This document shows, piece after piece, positions 63,579 through 64,000 of a stretch of 64,000 bases of DNA. Made by a program: the position numbers and the translations under genes. The notes beneath the pieces are model-generated. The model saw only the letters and a program-made list of their open reading frames with translations, ran no database searches and was not told the origin of the DNA. The stretch comes from Pirellulales bacterium. GTDB taxonomy: Bacteria > Planctomycetota > Planctomycetia > Pirellulales > Lacipirellulaceae. The stretch spans positions 271,431 to 335,430 of the forward strand of contig JAHBXQ010000006.1 in the NCBI GenBank assembly GCA_019636345.1, read 5' to 3'. Position 1 is the stretch's first letter. Each line of letters starts with the position of its first letter.

Positions 63579-63939
63579 ACGAGTCTGAGGCATCAAGCCG
63601 CAATCTGCGGTCGAAGGCTAGCGTGTCTATGTGATTGACATTTGAAATAGCTTCTTCCTCACTCTTGGCGTTGCCGCAGCCCGACACTTCCTGCAATTGT
63701 CGAGTCGCCTCTTCAGTGTGGGGCGACATCTGACTACCATACGCATGGCAAGTCAACAGGCGTTGCCAACCACCTCATGGTCTTGAGATTACGCGCACCC
63801 GTTCGCCAAGCGTCCCGTTGGAAACAGACTGTATTGCGAGCTCGTCGCTCCCCTCCGCCTGCTCTCCCTGTCCTGCCTCAGTCGGAAGTGGAATTCTCCT
63901 TGACAGTCGTTAGCATGACGCACGAAGGAGACCCTTGCG
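63579..63939. other. Intergenic region (about 360 bp)
   Basis: No supported gene; short antisense and plus frames lack motifs. It probably contains the promoter of the gene beginning at 63940. Confidence 0.45.
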
Positions 63940-64000
63940 ATGTCCAGCGATTCTCAGGCCCCCTCGTCGGGGGAGCCGCGGCGTGAGCGGCGCACGTTTT
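63940..64000 (+). CDS. 5' fragment of a gene running off the window
   Basis: An ATG at 63940 preceded by AAGGAG (63924-63929) opens a frame (MSSDSQAPSSGEPRRERRTF) to the window edge. Twenty residues are too few for identification. The Ser/Glu/Arg-rich start could precede a membrane or regulatory protein. Confidence 0.5.
   Translation, partial: MSSDSQAPSSGEPRRERRTF

Noticed and set aside
1..64000. rRNA operon, CRISPR array, intact insertion sequence or replication origin
   Set aside because: No such structure was recognised anywhere in the window on either strand.

Overview
This window looks like a chromosomal segment of a planctomycete, probably of the order Pirellulales. The evidence is high-GC coding, a DUF1559 protein with a type IV prepilin-like N-terminus, PEP-CTERM-tailed proteins with dockerin-like calcium loops, and a small planctomycete-style lipoprotein. 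No 16S rRNA gene is present, so this placement is inference from gene content.

Layout. (A) 1-14.7 kb, all minus strand: an exopolysaccharide or O-antigen type cluster. Read in transcription order it holds a sugar transferase with a degenerate GGDEF-like N-terminus, a GT4, a Wzz/GumC-like chain-length protein, a BY-kinase-like ATPase lacking the P-loop lysine, a Wzy/ligase-like membrane protein, GT2, GT4, WecG/TagA, GT2, a DegT-type aminotransferase, a Gfo/Idh dehydrogenase, a left-handed beta-helix acyltransferase and an FAD oxidoreductase cut by the window edge. A diguanylate cyclase is divergent from it at 15.4 kb. (B) 16.4-20.7 kb: tRNA-Ser(GGA) with a tyrosine integrase and an excisionase-like gene next to its 3' end, then poorly coding sequence, an unknown gene, and remnants of a GH95 glycosidase and probably a transposase. 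(C) 20.7-30.8 kb: a type I restriction-modification operon in the order hsdM, a 51-codon bridging ORF, a DUF1016 nuclease, hsdS, an AAA ATPase, a DUF4435 protein, hsdR. The ATPase/DUF4435 pair has the architecture of the PARIS anti-phage system and sits between hsdS and hsdR with overlapping or nearly abutting reading frames. This is the most interesting object in the window. (D) 30.9-63.6 kb: a large catabolic region. It includes an M81/M14-like/SDR operon, an aminotransferase, a DUF4432 protein, an exported sialidase-fold protein and two relatives of its N-terminal module, a GHL10 hydrolase, a PIG-L deacetylase with a NagB-like isomerase, a threonine-synthase-like enzyme, an M24 peptidase, RraA, an acetamidase, a Gfo/Idh enzyme, a ROK regulator, a sialate-esterase-like protein, a 451-residue unknown, a DHDPS/NanA-family lyase with a cytosolic sialidase, a sodium:solute symporter with a small membrane partner, and a Gfo/Idh-RidA-SDR-FAH tail.

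How they may work together. Block A makes and polymerises a surface polysaccharide containing an amino sugar. Block C is a defence locus in which a PARIS-like guard may back up type I restriction. Block D resembles a locus for uptake and breakdown of acylated amino sugars or nonulosonates, with a ROK regulator and a 20-bp palindrome of NagC/Mlc type between the divergent sialidase and symporter genes. The substrate is inferred, not shown.
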